A DNA stretch of 64,000 bases, taken from positions 3,277,801 to 3,341,800 of the forward strand of contig CM030931.1 of NCBI GenBank assembly GCA_018136815.1. Reading direction: 5' to 3'. Below are positions 41,047-50,394 of this stretch, piece after piece (position 1 is the first letter of the stretch; every line of letters begins with the position of its first letter). Source of the stretch: Isochrysis galbana. Taxonomy: Eukaryota; Haptophyta; Isochrysidales; Isochrysidaceae. The notes under the pieces are model-generated. The model searched no databases and was not told where the DNA came from. It saw nothing but the letters and a program-made list of their open reading frames with translations. A program made the position numbers and the translations under genes.

Positions 41047-42214
41047 CTACGCAAGGTGAAGTCCGCCATCCACCGGTATGAATGCACCAGTGATGAGCCC
41101 CGTTTGATCTGCAGCCAAGTAGGCGATTGTCTGCGCAATCTCATCGGGCTGCGCCCAGCGACGCATCGGCGAGCGTGATAGCATTTTCTCGTCGAGCAGC
41201 TTCCGGCCCGCCTCCATGTCACCCCGGCCCATGCCCAACCTCGCCTTGTCCCACTCCTTGGTGTCTGTGTAGCCAGGCGAGACGGCGTTGATGGTGATGC
41301 CACGTTCAGCCAGCCGAAGCGCGTACATGCGCACAAGCCACTCCATCGTCGCCTTTGCTTGCCCGGGCATGTCATAGTTCACCCGCGGGATTTGCTGCGT
41401 GTTGCAGCCCGGGTTGGTGATGACGACCATCCGCCCCTCGCCGTCAGTCATGCGCGGGATGCACTGCTCTGCAAACGAGACCATGGCCTTGGGATAGATG
41501 GATTGGTACTCGTCGTACATCTTGAAGTTGTCGGTCATCTTGCCTGCGCAAGACGGCCGGATGCGCCGGTCAGTGGGTGGAGGAGAGACATACCGCCACG
41601 AGCCGACGTGCTCCACCATGCTGGTTGCACAGAGGGGCGCTAGTGGTTTGGGACCCTCCCGCCAGCACGCCCACTGGCTCGCGCTCCCCTTAGCTCCCTT
41701 CCCCTTCTTCCTCTCCCCAAGCCGGGCTGAAGCCTCTTCCACGAGCATGAGTGGCGGTACCCTCTCTTGACCCGCTCATTTCGCCTTGATCCTTCTCCCC
41801 CTCCCACCTCTTCCCTCATGGCCACTCCTCACCATCGAGGTGCGTGCTGAGCAGCTGCTCATGAAAGAAGCCTGCCGCGTGCACAAACGCGCCGACGTGG
41901 CCGCCAAGCTCGGTGTCGACGAGATGAAAGACGGCGCGCACTGTCTCCTCCCGCCCCTCCTCCGTCGTCAGGTCGCCCCTAACCGCCCGCACAGCCACAG
42001 AGTGAGAAGCTGAGAGCTCAGCGACTGCTGTGTTCGCTCTCTCTTCATCGTGGCCGTAGCAGAGGACGAGGTCGCTCCCTCGGGCGGCGAGCATGCGCGC
42101 GGCGGCGAGGCCGATCCCGCCCGTCCCGCCCGTCACGATCGACACGCGGCCGCAACAAGCCACGCACAGCGAGCAGAGGAGGAGGAGGAGAGGGTGCGGT
42201 GCCGGACGCGCCAT
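41047..42214 (-). CDS. Short-chain dehydrogenase/reductase with signal peptide and Y-x6-K active-site spacing
   Basis: Exons 42214-41833 and 41543-41047, phase-1 GT-AG intron; 292 residues. The N-terminus MARPAPHPLLLLLCSLCVACC is a signal peptide running directly into the Rossmann motif TGGTGGIG (28-35). HAAG replaces NNAG. ITNPGCN precedes NYDMPGQAK, giving Tyr184 and Lys191 six residues apart, whereas classical SDRs have YxxxK; Y-x6-K is the spacing of enoyl-ACP reductases (FabI). INAVSPGYTDT and a C-terminal DGGLHLA are classical. So it is an NAD(P)-dependent oxidoreductase of the lumen or plastid. A plastid fatty-acid role is possible but not shown. The intron falls between the cofactor half and the active-site half. 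Confidence 0.82.
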
Positions 42215-42317
42215 CGGCAGTGGGGAGAGGGGACACCGTTTGCCACTTCTCTCCCCCAGTACTTTACTCCTAGTGTGGAATTCAGATCCCCTCGTAAAAA
42301 AAACTAAGTGGAACATA

Positions 42318-42478
42318 GCTTGTTAGGACATCTTGTTGGCAAGCATTCCTAGCCCTAGCCACATACACCGGACGAGCCATGCCGCGCACAGCCCCATCGC
42401 GGGGGAGGGGCTCCGTTGCCGTCGAAGGGCTACGGTCCCTCAGAACTAAGGTAACACTAACACAACAATAAAACTCTA
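42318..42478 (-). repeat. Inverted copy of the repeat at 2770-2930
   Basis: The reverse complement reads GTTTTATTGTTGTGTTAGTG ... GGGACCGTAGCCC ... GCGATGGGG ... GTGTATGTGGCTAGGG ... CAACAAGATGTCCTA. Its right end is close to the transcription start side of the SDR gene. Confidence 0.7.
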
Positions 42479-42778
42479 ACCTCACCCTCCCCCATCCCCA
42501 TCCAGACCAAAAGCGTTCAATTATCCCCATCCCTGCTAACACCTTTCGTTGTCACCTGGAGGTTACTTGACTCAACTGGACACTTCACATGTTGAAACCC
42601 ACACGTGGTGTGACTCCATTCACTCGACTTGGGGCAGGGTCGATATCTCGTTGAAATTCACGATCCACGTCTCACACCAAAGAGCACTGATGAGTGTATG
42701 TCCACACCAAAGAGCACCGACCGCGTAAAAGCAGACAACAAGTTTCGTCACACGTCTATATGGAGGAGACGAGGGAAG

Positions 42779-42947
42779 GGTGAGCAGTTGCCCTGCAGTT
42801 GAGCAGTTGCCCTGCAGTTGAGCAGTTGCCGTGTAGTTGAGCAGTTGCCCTGCAGTTGAGCAGTTGCCCTGCAGTTGAGCAGTTGCCCTGCAGTTGAGCA
42901 GTTGCCCTGCAGTTGAGCAGTTGCCCTGCAGTTGAGCAGTTCTCCGC
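42779..42947 (+). repeat. Minisatellite, 19-bp unit, about nine copies
   Basis: Unit TTGAGCAGTTGCCCTGCAG, nearly perfect (one copy has GTGTAG). Each unit contains CTGCAG. It is followed at 42985-43070 by a second minisatellite of about 22 bp (CCTTGAGAGCCCTCCTCTCC, four copies). Both lie in the 310 bp before the ankyrin gene start. Confidence 0.9.
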
Positions 42948-43087
42948 CCCCCTGCCGCCCTGCATTGCCTACCAGCCCCCCTCTCCCTTCAGAGTCCCCC
43001 TCTCCCCTTGAGAGCCCTCCTCTCCCCTTGAGAGCCCTCCTCTCCCTTCAGAGCCCTCCTCTCCCCTCCCCGCGTACCAGAATCGCG

Positions 43088-43654
43088 ATGGCCTCCTCTT
43101 CTGTGAAGCGTCCTATGGAACCAGACGAAGAGCCCCGTCAAGTGTCACCTCACTTGTCTGGACGTCGCAACGGGAAGCTTCTGTGGGAGTACTGCACTAC
43201 GAATCAATTCCCACCTATAGAGGACTTGGGTGAGGACATCGACTTCATGTATGTAGATGATTACCATCAGACCACTTCACTGATGGAGGCATCCTCTCGC
43301 GGGCATTTCTGGTGCGTGAAGAACACCTTGGAGTTGTTCAAGGATGGACAGAAGAGTGCATCTGCATTGGTAACATTTGTCAACCAGGTTGGAGCTTCCC
43401 AAAAGCAGACCGCCCTCATCATGGCTGCCAAGCGAGGGCATGCTCATATTGTGGTTGAACTCCTCAATGCTGGTGCCATGATTGAGGCTGTGGATGATGA
43501 TGGATACACTCCTCTACTTCATGCCTGTAAGATGAATCACATAGAAGTGGCCGAAGTGCTCCTTGCGAATGGTGCTCACATCAGCAACAACGACATCCTT
43601 CAGATGACCAACGATGACACAATGATCGATCTACTGACGCGTGCGGGGGCTTGA
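43088..43654 (+). CDS. Ankyrin-repeat protein
   Basis: 188 residues from the ATG at 43088. An N-terminal 45 residues without homology are followed by about three ankyrin repeats: TTSLMEASSRGHFWCVKNTLELF, QTALIMAAKRGHAHIVVELLNAGAMIEAVDDDG and YTPLLHACKMNHIEVAEVLLANGAHI, with the canonical TxLxxAxxxGHxxVVxxLLxxGA pattern. A protein-interaction module; the partner is unknown. No intron. The last 24 bp overlap the end of the antisense acidic ORF. Confidence 0.8.
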   Translation: MASSSVKRPMEPDEEPRQVSPHLSGRRNGKLLWEYCTTNQFPPIEDLGEDIDFMYVDDYHQTTSLMEASSRGHFWCVKNTLELFKDGQKSASALVTFVNQVGASQKQTALIMAAKRGHAHIVVELLNAGAMIEAVDDDGYTPLLHACKMNHIEVAEVLLANGAHISNNDILQMTNDDTMIDLLTRAGA

Positions 43655-44422
43655 GAGGACCTCCCCAAACTTGGGTACCACCAAGTGTTTCCCTCTACCG
43701 GAGAGGATGGCCGAGTCCATTGAAGCATGTTGTGCCTTTTCCCCTTGACCTCCAGCCAGAAAGCATTTGCACGCTAGTTCATCACGATCAGTGTCCGTGT
43801 CATGGCACCAAGGCCAAAGTGCTGCGGGTGGCTGGAGATAGTCCTCATTGGTCTCCATGTGTTTGCTGGCGTCTTCCTCATCATCGTCATTGTCTTTATC
43901 ATCGTCATTTTCATCGTCATTTTCATCGTCGTCTTCATTGTCTTCTTCGTCCTCTTCGTCCTCCTCGTCCTCCTCGTCCTCCTCCTCGTCCTCCTCCTCG
44001 TCCTCCTCCTCTTCGTCGTCCTCTTCGTCGTCCTCCTCGTCCTCTTCGTCGTCCTCCTCGTCCTCTTCGTCGTCCTCCTCTTCGTCGTCCTCCTCGTCAT
44101 CCTCCTCCTCTTCGTCGTCCTCCTCGTCATCCTCCTCCTCCTCGTCGTCCTCCTCGTCGTCCTCCTCGTCATCCTCCTCCTCGTCGTCGTCCTCCTCTTC
44201 GTCGTCCTCCTCGTCATCCTCCTCGTCGTCCTCCTCGTCGTCCTCCTCCTCCTCTTCGTCCTCGTCTTCTTCAACGTCTTCAACGGCCTTTTCCTCAACT
44301 ATGACGCGTACATCGTCTTCATTCTCTTTGGTATTCTTCTTTGGTCGTTTGGGATTGGTATCCTCAGAAGTCGTCGGCTTGTCGTGCACTGCTGCTGGGA
44401 TCAGACTGATGGGAAGCTTCAT
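43631..44422 (-). CDS. Acidic low-complexity protein (poly-Asp/Glu)
   Basis: 263 codons from the ATG at 44422: MKLPISLIPAAVHDKPTTSE, a short basic patch (PKRPKKNTK), then about 130 residues of almost only D and E coded by an imperfect (GAGGAGGAC)n-type repeat, then a normal-looking C-terminus. It could be a histone-chaperone-like acidic protein. It could equally be a chance frame through a trinucleotide repeat, since the opposite strand is open too (Ser- or Val/Leu-rich). The N- and C-terminal non-repeat ends favour coding slightly. Confidence 0.35.
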   Translation of the reverse strand: MKLPISLIPAAVHDKPTTSEDTNPKRPKKNTKENEDDVRVIVEEKAVEDVEEDEDEEEEEDDEEDDEEDDEEDDEEEDDDEEEDDEEDDEEDDEEEEDDEEDDEEEEDDEEDDEEEDDEEDEEDDEEDEEDDEEDDEEEEDEEEDEEEDEEDEEDEEDEEDNEDDDENDDENDDDKDNDDDEEDASKHMETNEDYLQPPAALWPWCHDTDTDRDELACKCFLAGGQGEKAQHASMDSAILSGRGKHLVVPKFGEVLSSPRTRQ

Positions 44423-44568
44423 CGTCGCTGCACGTGTGTGGTTGGAGGTGCGCCTTTCTGTGCGAAACACACAAAATCTGAGAATCACCGAACGTAGTGC
44501 GCATTTTGAGATCAAATTGAAGCGCACACGTACGCACTTTCGGAGACGCGAGGCATGATGCTCAGTTC

Positions 44569-45710
44569 CATGCTGCAGAGTGTGATACGCGCCATTTCAG
44601 CTGTGGTCTGAATCAGTTCCAACTCACGAGGCCAACTGACACGACGCTTTCGTATAGATACAAATGCCTCAATGGTATTGACAGTCCAGCAAACATAGTG
44701 CAATCCACGCCAAGTGATATCAGGGCGGATGGTAGCGTGATATACTTGGACAAGCACGATGTCGATTGTGGTACAAACGGATAAAGGTACCCAGCTTTCT
44801 AGGACCAGTCCTAGAAACTAGGACGGACTTTGCTAGGTGAGAGCATGAGCATACCATGTTATTTTGTCCCAAACCTTGGCTATTGAGTTACCACATGCAT
44901 ATGTCCTCATTAAATGTTCCAGGTGTACCTAGGCACCATTCCCTCAGCAACACCAAGTTTTGTGACGCGTTTACGGGTCACCTGGTCGGAATTGCTGCTT
45001 GTCCTAGAAACGGGAGAAATGGCTGATACCACCCAATGGGGAGCTCTTCTACCCATGGTCCCCAGGAGATGAAATGTTGCTTTGACTGCCCTCTTTGAGA
45101 CCTTCAGTGACCACCAAGCTTGATTTTGTCATCTAAGTGTCCAATCCGCTAGCCTACTGCTCCAAAAGGTCTAAAATAAAACTCCTCTGGTGCGAGCGGA
45201 CGCCCGAGTGCAGCACCGCATGATGAATGTGGTAGCAAAAGTAAGCAAAGACAAGCTCCGCAGAGTTGGTCATGGGGAGAGCTAAGGTTGAATGGGATGT
45301 GGAGATGGTTTGCTTCAGGTGATGGGATGTCTCATAAGCTCACCATAGGCTATAATGGAGGCATGATCGGCAGAGTCCTAGAAATCCAAGAATTTTCTAG
45401 GACGTGGTCCTAGTTTCTAGGACGGAATTTTTTGTCCGCAAAGCCAATCGCCAAATTCAAACTGAATAGACCTTCACCAGACATGCTATCGTATGATTAC
45501 ACGTGCAATTCCATGGAGGCCGCTGGTACATGTCGTGACGTGACGACGGAGTGGAATAACGAAACCTGGCATAACACTAACCTTGACAAGCACAACGTTG
45601 AATGCGAACAGGACGAAGTCATCACGCAATTCCGACTGAACCGACGAAGCAGCACCCAGGACAAGCTGAGGTACATGTACAGGTGCTGCAGAATGAGCTC
45701 GTCACAATGA
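44569..45710 (+). pseudogene. Cys-repeat domain gene interrupted by a DNA transposon
   Basis: 44569-44777 encodes CDTRHFSCGLNQFQLTRPTD...LSYRYKC...VIYLDKHDVDCGT. 45439-45710 encodes KPIAKFKLNRPSPDMLSYDYTC...NTNLDKHNVECEQDEVITQFRLNRRSS..KLRYMYRCC and a stop. The repeated unit is: C, F.L.R, L.Y.Y.C, LDKH(D/N)V(D/E)C, about 55 residues. The transposon at 44778-45438 sits between the parts. Deleting it with one copy of its TSD CAAA gives an uninterrupted frame across the join, so the insertion broke an intact gene. The left end is probably an exon start (CTGCAG just before 44569). I know this pattern from secreted repeat proteins but cannot name the family with confidence. Confidence 0.7.
44778..45438 (+). 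mobile_element. Non-autonomous DNA transposon, 661 bp, TSD CAAA (family T, copy 1)
   Basis: TSD CAAA at 44774-44777 and 45439-45442. Ends CGGATAAAGGTACC and, inverted, CGGACAAAAAATTCC. Just inside each end are multiple TCCTAG/CTAGGA arms forming palindromes (e.g. GTCCTAGAAACTAGGAC). No coding capacity. The second copy, at 58317-58983, matches at both ends and internally (GAGATGAAATG...GACCTTCAGTG...ACCAAGCTTG). 4-bp TSDs occur in Sola, Ginger and some Academ elements; I do not assign a superfamily. Confidence 0.85.
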
Positions 45711-45963
45711 CACCCCAGCAACTCCATTCACGTCTCAGGTGACAACGGAAGCATGGTGGCCTCCATCAGTGCCTCCGTTGATTCTTTGGACTTGCTCGCA
45801 CTTCGCACGCCCCCGTTGCTCGGAGTCCTCGTCCAATTCGAATGGATGTCGACCCGTGTCCTACAGGAAGTCGGGGCCCACGCTCCGCACACTCTCTAAC
45901 GCTCAGCAACGTTTGTTTGGGATCCGCTCACATCCCTCTGCCTCGTCGCTGACGACGTCGACC

Positions 45964-46115
45964 GGGTGATGGCGATTGAACGCGTTCCACGTGTAGGCTG
46001 ATGGTGATTGAACGCTTTTCCATGCGGTGGGGGTGATGGTGATTGAACGCGTTCCACGTGTAGGCTGATGGTGATTGAACGCTTTTCCATGCGGTAGGTG
46101 ATGGTGATTGAGCGC
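45964..46115 (+). repeat. Minisatellite, about 68-bp unit, two to three copies
   Basis: GTGATGGTGATTGAACGCGT and TCCACGTGTAGGCTGATGGTG, then ATTGAACGCTTTTCCATGCG, repeated, and a shorter third unit. Each unit is itself two related halves (TGATGGTGATTGAACGC). The short antisense ORFs here are repeat-encoded. Confidence 0.8.
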
Positions 46116-46706
46116 TTCTCGCCTCCCCATCGCCAAAGACCAAAGAGGCGAAACCCTGATTCTGCTTCTCCCAATCGTTGCCATTCCCGAGAAAGGTACT
46201 AGCTTACCTGCTTTGAGGCTGAAACGTGCTCAAGCGTCAAAGATCAAAGACATAGGACATCAACAATTCTTCGCCTAAGTCGGCGGCATCTAAACCTGTA
46301 ACCTGCTGTCACCTGTAACTGTAGTAACTGTAACTTTCATTCATACGTCAGCCTGGTTCCTGGTTGAATGCAGTGGAGACTATTACGCTATTATCAAGCA
46401 AGTGACATGAAGCATGAAGTCAGAGAATAGGACATGCAGGGTACGTAAATCCAAGATGTTGGATTGCTTCGGGCGCGAGATTGCCGCGAAACTTTAGAAT
46501 TTGAATTTGTTCTTCTCGAGCGCCTTGGTCACATCAATCATCAATCATCAATCATCATCACGTAGGCACAGCATGACAACATACAAGCGCACCCTCATTA
46601 CTGGAGATCATACACACGCGCGCGCGCGCGCGCACACACACACGTGACACGCGCGCGCGGGTGCGACTCAATTCCAATTCGCTAGTGCTATGTTTACATT
46701 CGAGTA
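46116..46706. other. Intergenic, no supported gene
   Basis: Contains ATCAATCATCAATCATCATC near 46530-46560 and (CG)n/(CA)n runs at 46617-46660. No protein-like ORF. Confidence 0.45.
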
Positions 46707-46722
46707 GCATTATTGTAAACGA

Positions 46723-46990
46723 AAAAAAAACTTCTTAATATTCTCACCGCGCGCGCGACTCTGCTACCTTCTATTGACGGCCGCGCCCGCACCCCTTATC
46801 TCCCCCTCTCACTCGCCTTGCGGCTCGTCCCCTCGTGCTCTACTTAGGGGCTCAGTGTTCGGGGTTTCCAGTGGCAGGCGGCGTGCACCGATCCCCGATG
46901 GTCGACTCCTCGGCCTTCCCTCGCGCCATCGGGCGGACGGCTTCTTTTGGGATTCCTGTGGCTGTTGTCGCGTTGAGTGCCTGGTTTGGG
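46723..46990 (-). mobile_element. 5'-truncated family R-type retroposon, 268 bp, 16-bp TSD
   Basis: GCATTATTGTAAACGA occurs at 46707-46722 and 46991-47006. Read on the minus strand, the insert ends CGCGCGCGGTGAGAATATTA, then AGAAG and an eight-T run: the same 3' terminus as the copies at 1833 and 26127. The remaining 200 bp do not match the other copies, so this may be a distinct short family sharing only the tail. Confidence 0.75.
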
Positions 46991-47006
46991 GCATTATTGT
47001 AAACGA

Positions 47007-47924
47007 ATCATGGCTCAACTTTAGGGTTTAGTTGTGTCCCATAGTCATACGCCATACTCGACGGAACGCCACCTTCCTTGTTCCTTGTCCTTGTCGTTGT
47101 CGCGTGAGAGCGATGCTGCGAAACTGCGAAATCGACAACGACAACCTCATCGGTCATCGGCAACGTCAACGTCAACGGTGGATTGTGGATTCAAACGAAA
47201 TCTGAAAACCCAAATCACCATGAAACATATCTCACTTACACTAACTTACTTATAATGAACATCAACAACACTAGTCCTAGTCATCACGTCATCGCATCCG
47301 CATACATATTAGTAGTATATAGTAGTAGTATATACTACGTAGTAGTATATATGTACTGTACAAAGAGCATGACTTTGGATGCGAGATGCGACAACGGTGG
47401 GGTGGGGGTCTGGGGGCAGGAGCTTTTAGAGAAAGGGGGGGGGGGGGGAACAAGGATAAGGAGACCCGAGAGCGTGTCACGCGAAGGACCGCAGGGGCAA
47501 GGAGCGGGGGACAGGTAAAGAACCGTGCCCCTGAGCAAGATTCTCCCTCTCGTCTCCTCCGTGCCTTCTCCTCCCTCCTCCCCCCCCCCCCCTCTCCCCC
47601 CCCCTCTCCCCCCCGCCCCCGCCGCAGGAGGAGGAGGAAGGGAGTGAGGAGACGAAAACAAAAGCCCCCCCCCCCCCCCGCCGTTTAGTAAGGAGAAGGA
47701 GGAAGGGAAAGGTCTGCTCCCCCATCGGCTGCGTCCGACTTGCGCTCCGGGCATTGAGAGCAACAAGGCAAAGAGGACGAGGAAGGTGAAGAGGAAGAGG
47801 AAGGAGGGGCTTGCATCGCGCTATACCAGAGCAAAGGTAACAGAGGTGGCAGAAGGGCAAGGGGCGAGAAGGAGGAGGGAGAAAGGGTCTGCCTGTAGGC
47901 ACCTCTCGCAACTGGAAACACTCG
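47007..47924. other. Intergenic, promoter side of the MYB gene
   Basis: TAGTAGTATATA-type AT repeats at 47308-47352, G-run near 47438-47448, and C-runs 47580-47615 and 47668-47682. No gene supported. Confidence 0.45.
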
Positions 47925-49265
47925 ATGGTGGTCGGCGTACGGCAGCGCACGCTCTCTGTCGACATGGGCACACAGCTCGCGGCGTGCAAGCGCACAGCGA
48001 GCGGTCACTGGCCGGCCGCTGCCGATATGCGAACGATACTGTCTGACTTCCTCGGTGGACCGTCGGCGCCGGGCGGCCGCAAGACTTCGGATAGGGACGG
48101 CGACTCGCGCTCACAGGCCTCTGAGTCCTCCACCGCCGACACATGCCCGGAGGTCAACGACGGGCTCCGGAGTGCTCCTGAAGCGCAGAAACTATTCGGT
48201 TCTCTCTTCAACTCCGCAGCGCTCGAGGACGTCGACGACGGGTCGGCGGTCGCGCGGCCGAGTTTCGGCGTAGCGCGCCCGGGATCTTCTGTGGTAGTCG
48301 AGAAGCGTGAGAAGAAGGAGGTCGACGCGTGGACGGCCGAGGAGGACATGCTCATCCTCAAGCTTGTCGAGATGCACGGTAAGCGCTGGTCCAAGATCGC
48401 CGCTTCGCTTCCCGGCCGATCAGACAACGGTGTGCGCAACAGGTGGAATCGCATCGAGCGTGCCAACGCCATGCGAGAGGCAAAGGGCTCGGACGCCGGA
48501 GGCTACCGCTGCCGCCGATGCGGGCTCCCCAAGCGCGGCCACACGTGCGCGGCGCTCACGACGGGCGTGCGCGCCGAAGACATAGCGGCGCGCAGCCTTG
48601 AGATCAGCCGCATCTCCTCGCAGCTCGCCAAGGGCGTCAAGAAGCCGAACATGCAGAGCAAGTCGAAGCTCTTCAAGGCCGCGGGCAACGTGCTGATCGC
48701 GGTCGATCGGATGGAGCGCCCGAGCATGAGCGCGCTCGACTTCCTGAGATCGGCGCCCGCGCCGAGCACCGCCAAGCCGCGATCCGACGACGGTGGCGTC
48801 ACCCAGCACGGCATCGCATTTGAGGACGCCGTGCAAGCGACGCGCCGCCACTCATCCATGAGCAGCCCTAGCCCGGTCCCTGAGCGTCCGCTGCCCGACC
48901 GGCACACCGGTCTCTCCGGAACTTTTGGTCAGACGAGCCTCAGTGGGACGGACGACGCGGGGCCCAAGGCACCGCTTGACAGCGACGGAGTCGACTTGAG
49001 CGAGGACAACTTCAGCGAGTTCCTAATGGAGCTACACCAGTCGATTGGCGAGTCAGCGGTCGATGACGACGTCCTACGGCCAGCTCACCTCCCGATGCTT
49101 ACCTTAGAGCCGCACTCCAACGCAGGCGCGCCGCCCGCGCTAAGCGGGTCGACCGCCAGCTTCAGCAAGGTCGACTATTTGCCGACCACGGACGAGCTAC
49201 CAGACACGGCGCTCGTGGCCGAGGCCGACTTCCTCGACTGTATGTTCTGGACGGAGGTCAACTGA
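47925..49265 (+). CDS. Single-repeat MYB/SANT protein with small Cys/His motif
   Basis: 446 residues, one exon, ATG at 47925. Residues about 134-180 form one MYB repeat: DAWTAEEDMLILKLVEMHGKRWSKIAASLPGRSDNGVRNRWN, with the three Trp-type anchor positions and the recognition helix NGVRNRWN. Residues about 194-208 (YRCRRCGLPKRGHTC) are a C-x2-C-G-x2-K-x-G-H-x-C motif found next to MYB or DNA-binding domains in plants and algae, probably zinc-binding. The rest is Ser/Asp-rich, with an acidic C-terminus (ALVAEADFLDCMFW) that could activate transcription. A nuclear transcription factor; targets unknown. Confidence 0.85.
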   Translation: MVVGVRQRTLSVDMGTQLAACKRTASGHWPAAADMRTILSDFLGGPSAPGGRKTSDRDGDSRSQASESSTADTCPEVNDGLRSAPEAQKLFGSLFNSAALEDVDDGSAVARPSFGVARPGSSVVVEKREKKEVDAWTAEEDMLILKLVEMHGKRWSKIAASLPGRSDNGVRNRWNRIERANAMREAKGSDAGGYRCRRCGLPKRGHTCAALTTGVRAEDIAARSLEISRISSQLAKGVKKPNMQSKSKLFKAAGNVLIAVDRMERPSMSALDFLRSAPAPSTAKPRSDDGGVTQHGIAFEDAVQATRRHSSMSSPSPVPERPLPDRHTGLSGTFGQTSLSGTDDAGPKAPLDSDGVDLSEDNFSEFLMELHQSIGESAVDDDVLRPAHLPMLTLEPHSNAGAPPALSGSTASFSKVDYLPTTDELPDTALVAEADFLDCMFWTEVN

Positions 49266-50325
49266 TGGTCTTGGAGCCAACCGTTTTCAGGATAGCGCAT
49301 ATCCCCATGATTGGTTGACCTGCATGCCCGTGGGGTGCGTCACGGGCGACCTTTACTCCGCTTCGACCTGCCCGCGCGCGCCTCGAACATATACGCATGT
49401 TACGCGTGCGTATCGCCCGTGGTTGTCGCTCGCGATGCGGAGTCCAGCCATCAGCAGAGCCGCCGCAACCGAGGCTCCTTGCCAGCCGTATTTGGCGCTG
49501 CTGCAGGACTGCTCCCGGCGCGGCCTGGGACGAGCCGCCGCAGCTTTGGGAGATGTTGTCATGCTGCGCCTACATGGGTTTTGCTTGCGGCCACCACCAT
49601 CCTTGTGAATTTTCGTGTTTGCGTGCGCACCGCGCCAATCGCATGTCGCCGCGGCAAGTGATGTTGCATGCGTGCCCCATCGTCCACCCATCCTGAGCGA
49701 GGATGAGAGCGAGCCTCTCTCCGTGCATTGTTGCTCCTCCCGTGTTTTGCGGTCTACGTGGCTGCCCTCTCCCTCTCTCACCTCCCTCGTCTCCTGTGTA
49801 AACTAGCAGCCACGTGCACGCAGCCCCCCCCCCCCGAGCTAGCGCATTCTTGCCCGAGAGCACCAATCAATTGTCCATCCCCACACTCGAACGCTGTCTT
49901 TCCTGGCTGCTTCGTCCTACGGACATATGTTTTGTGGGTGCTATGCCCGGCTTTCCCGGCCCGCATCCTATTCCCCCGCTGTGTGGCGCGTGGCGTGTGC
50001 GGCGCTTGAATGATCTATGCTTGCATGAACCGTGGCGCCTCACGCACTACGCACCTACTGCCGCCGATCCGCCGATTCTTTCTCACGCAAGGCGCAAGGC
50101 AAGCCGGTCGTATTGGCGATAGCTGACGCAGATGGTATCCATTCCTCGTGCGCGCACTTTGTGCATAGCGGAATCAATTGTTTGAGCTATCTTTGCAAAC
50201 CTAAGCCTAACCCCATTTCCCCCTTAGCTGGTGCAGTAAGCCAGCACCGCGTGCGCGCTGGCAATGCGGCGCGCAAAAACAACTGACGGCTGGGCACTGA
50301 GCCAAGGAGCAACTTCTTGTGGTAG
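49266..50325. other. Intergenic, no supported gene
   Basis: Several medium ORFs in conflicting frames, none with a recognisable domain. C-run near 49825-49836. Hairpin GCTGGTGCAGTAAGCCAGC near 50228. Confidence 0.45.
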
Positions 50326-50394
50326 TGTTAACTCAGCTTCAACCTACTTTTATAAGTGGGGGTCAATGGGGGCCTCGCGCCCCCCTCTCTCCAT

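Noticed and set aside
43848-44558. Poly-Ser and Val/Leu-rich ORFs on the plus strand opposite the acidic ORF
   Set aside because: All frames through the CCT/CGT trinucleotide repeat are open; only the minus-strand frame has plausible non-rep­etitive ends.
44770-45445. Family T copy 1 as an introner (mobile intron spliced out)
   Set aside because: I looked for GT/GC donors and AG acceptors around the TSDs. CCGCAAAG|CC fits as acceptor, but the donors close to the left end (G|GTACAA, T|GTGGTA) are in the wrong phase, and the in-phase GT (GAT|GTCGAT) is a poor site that removes conserved residues. RNA data could still overturn this.
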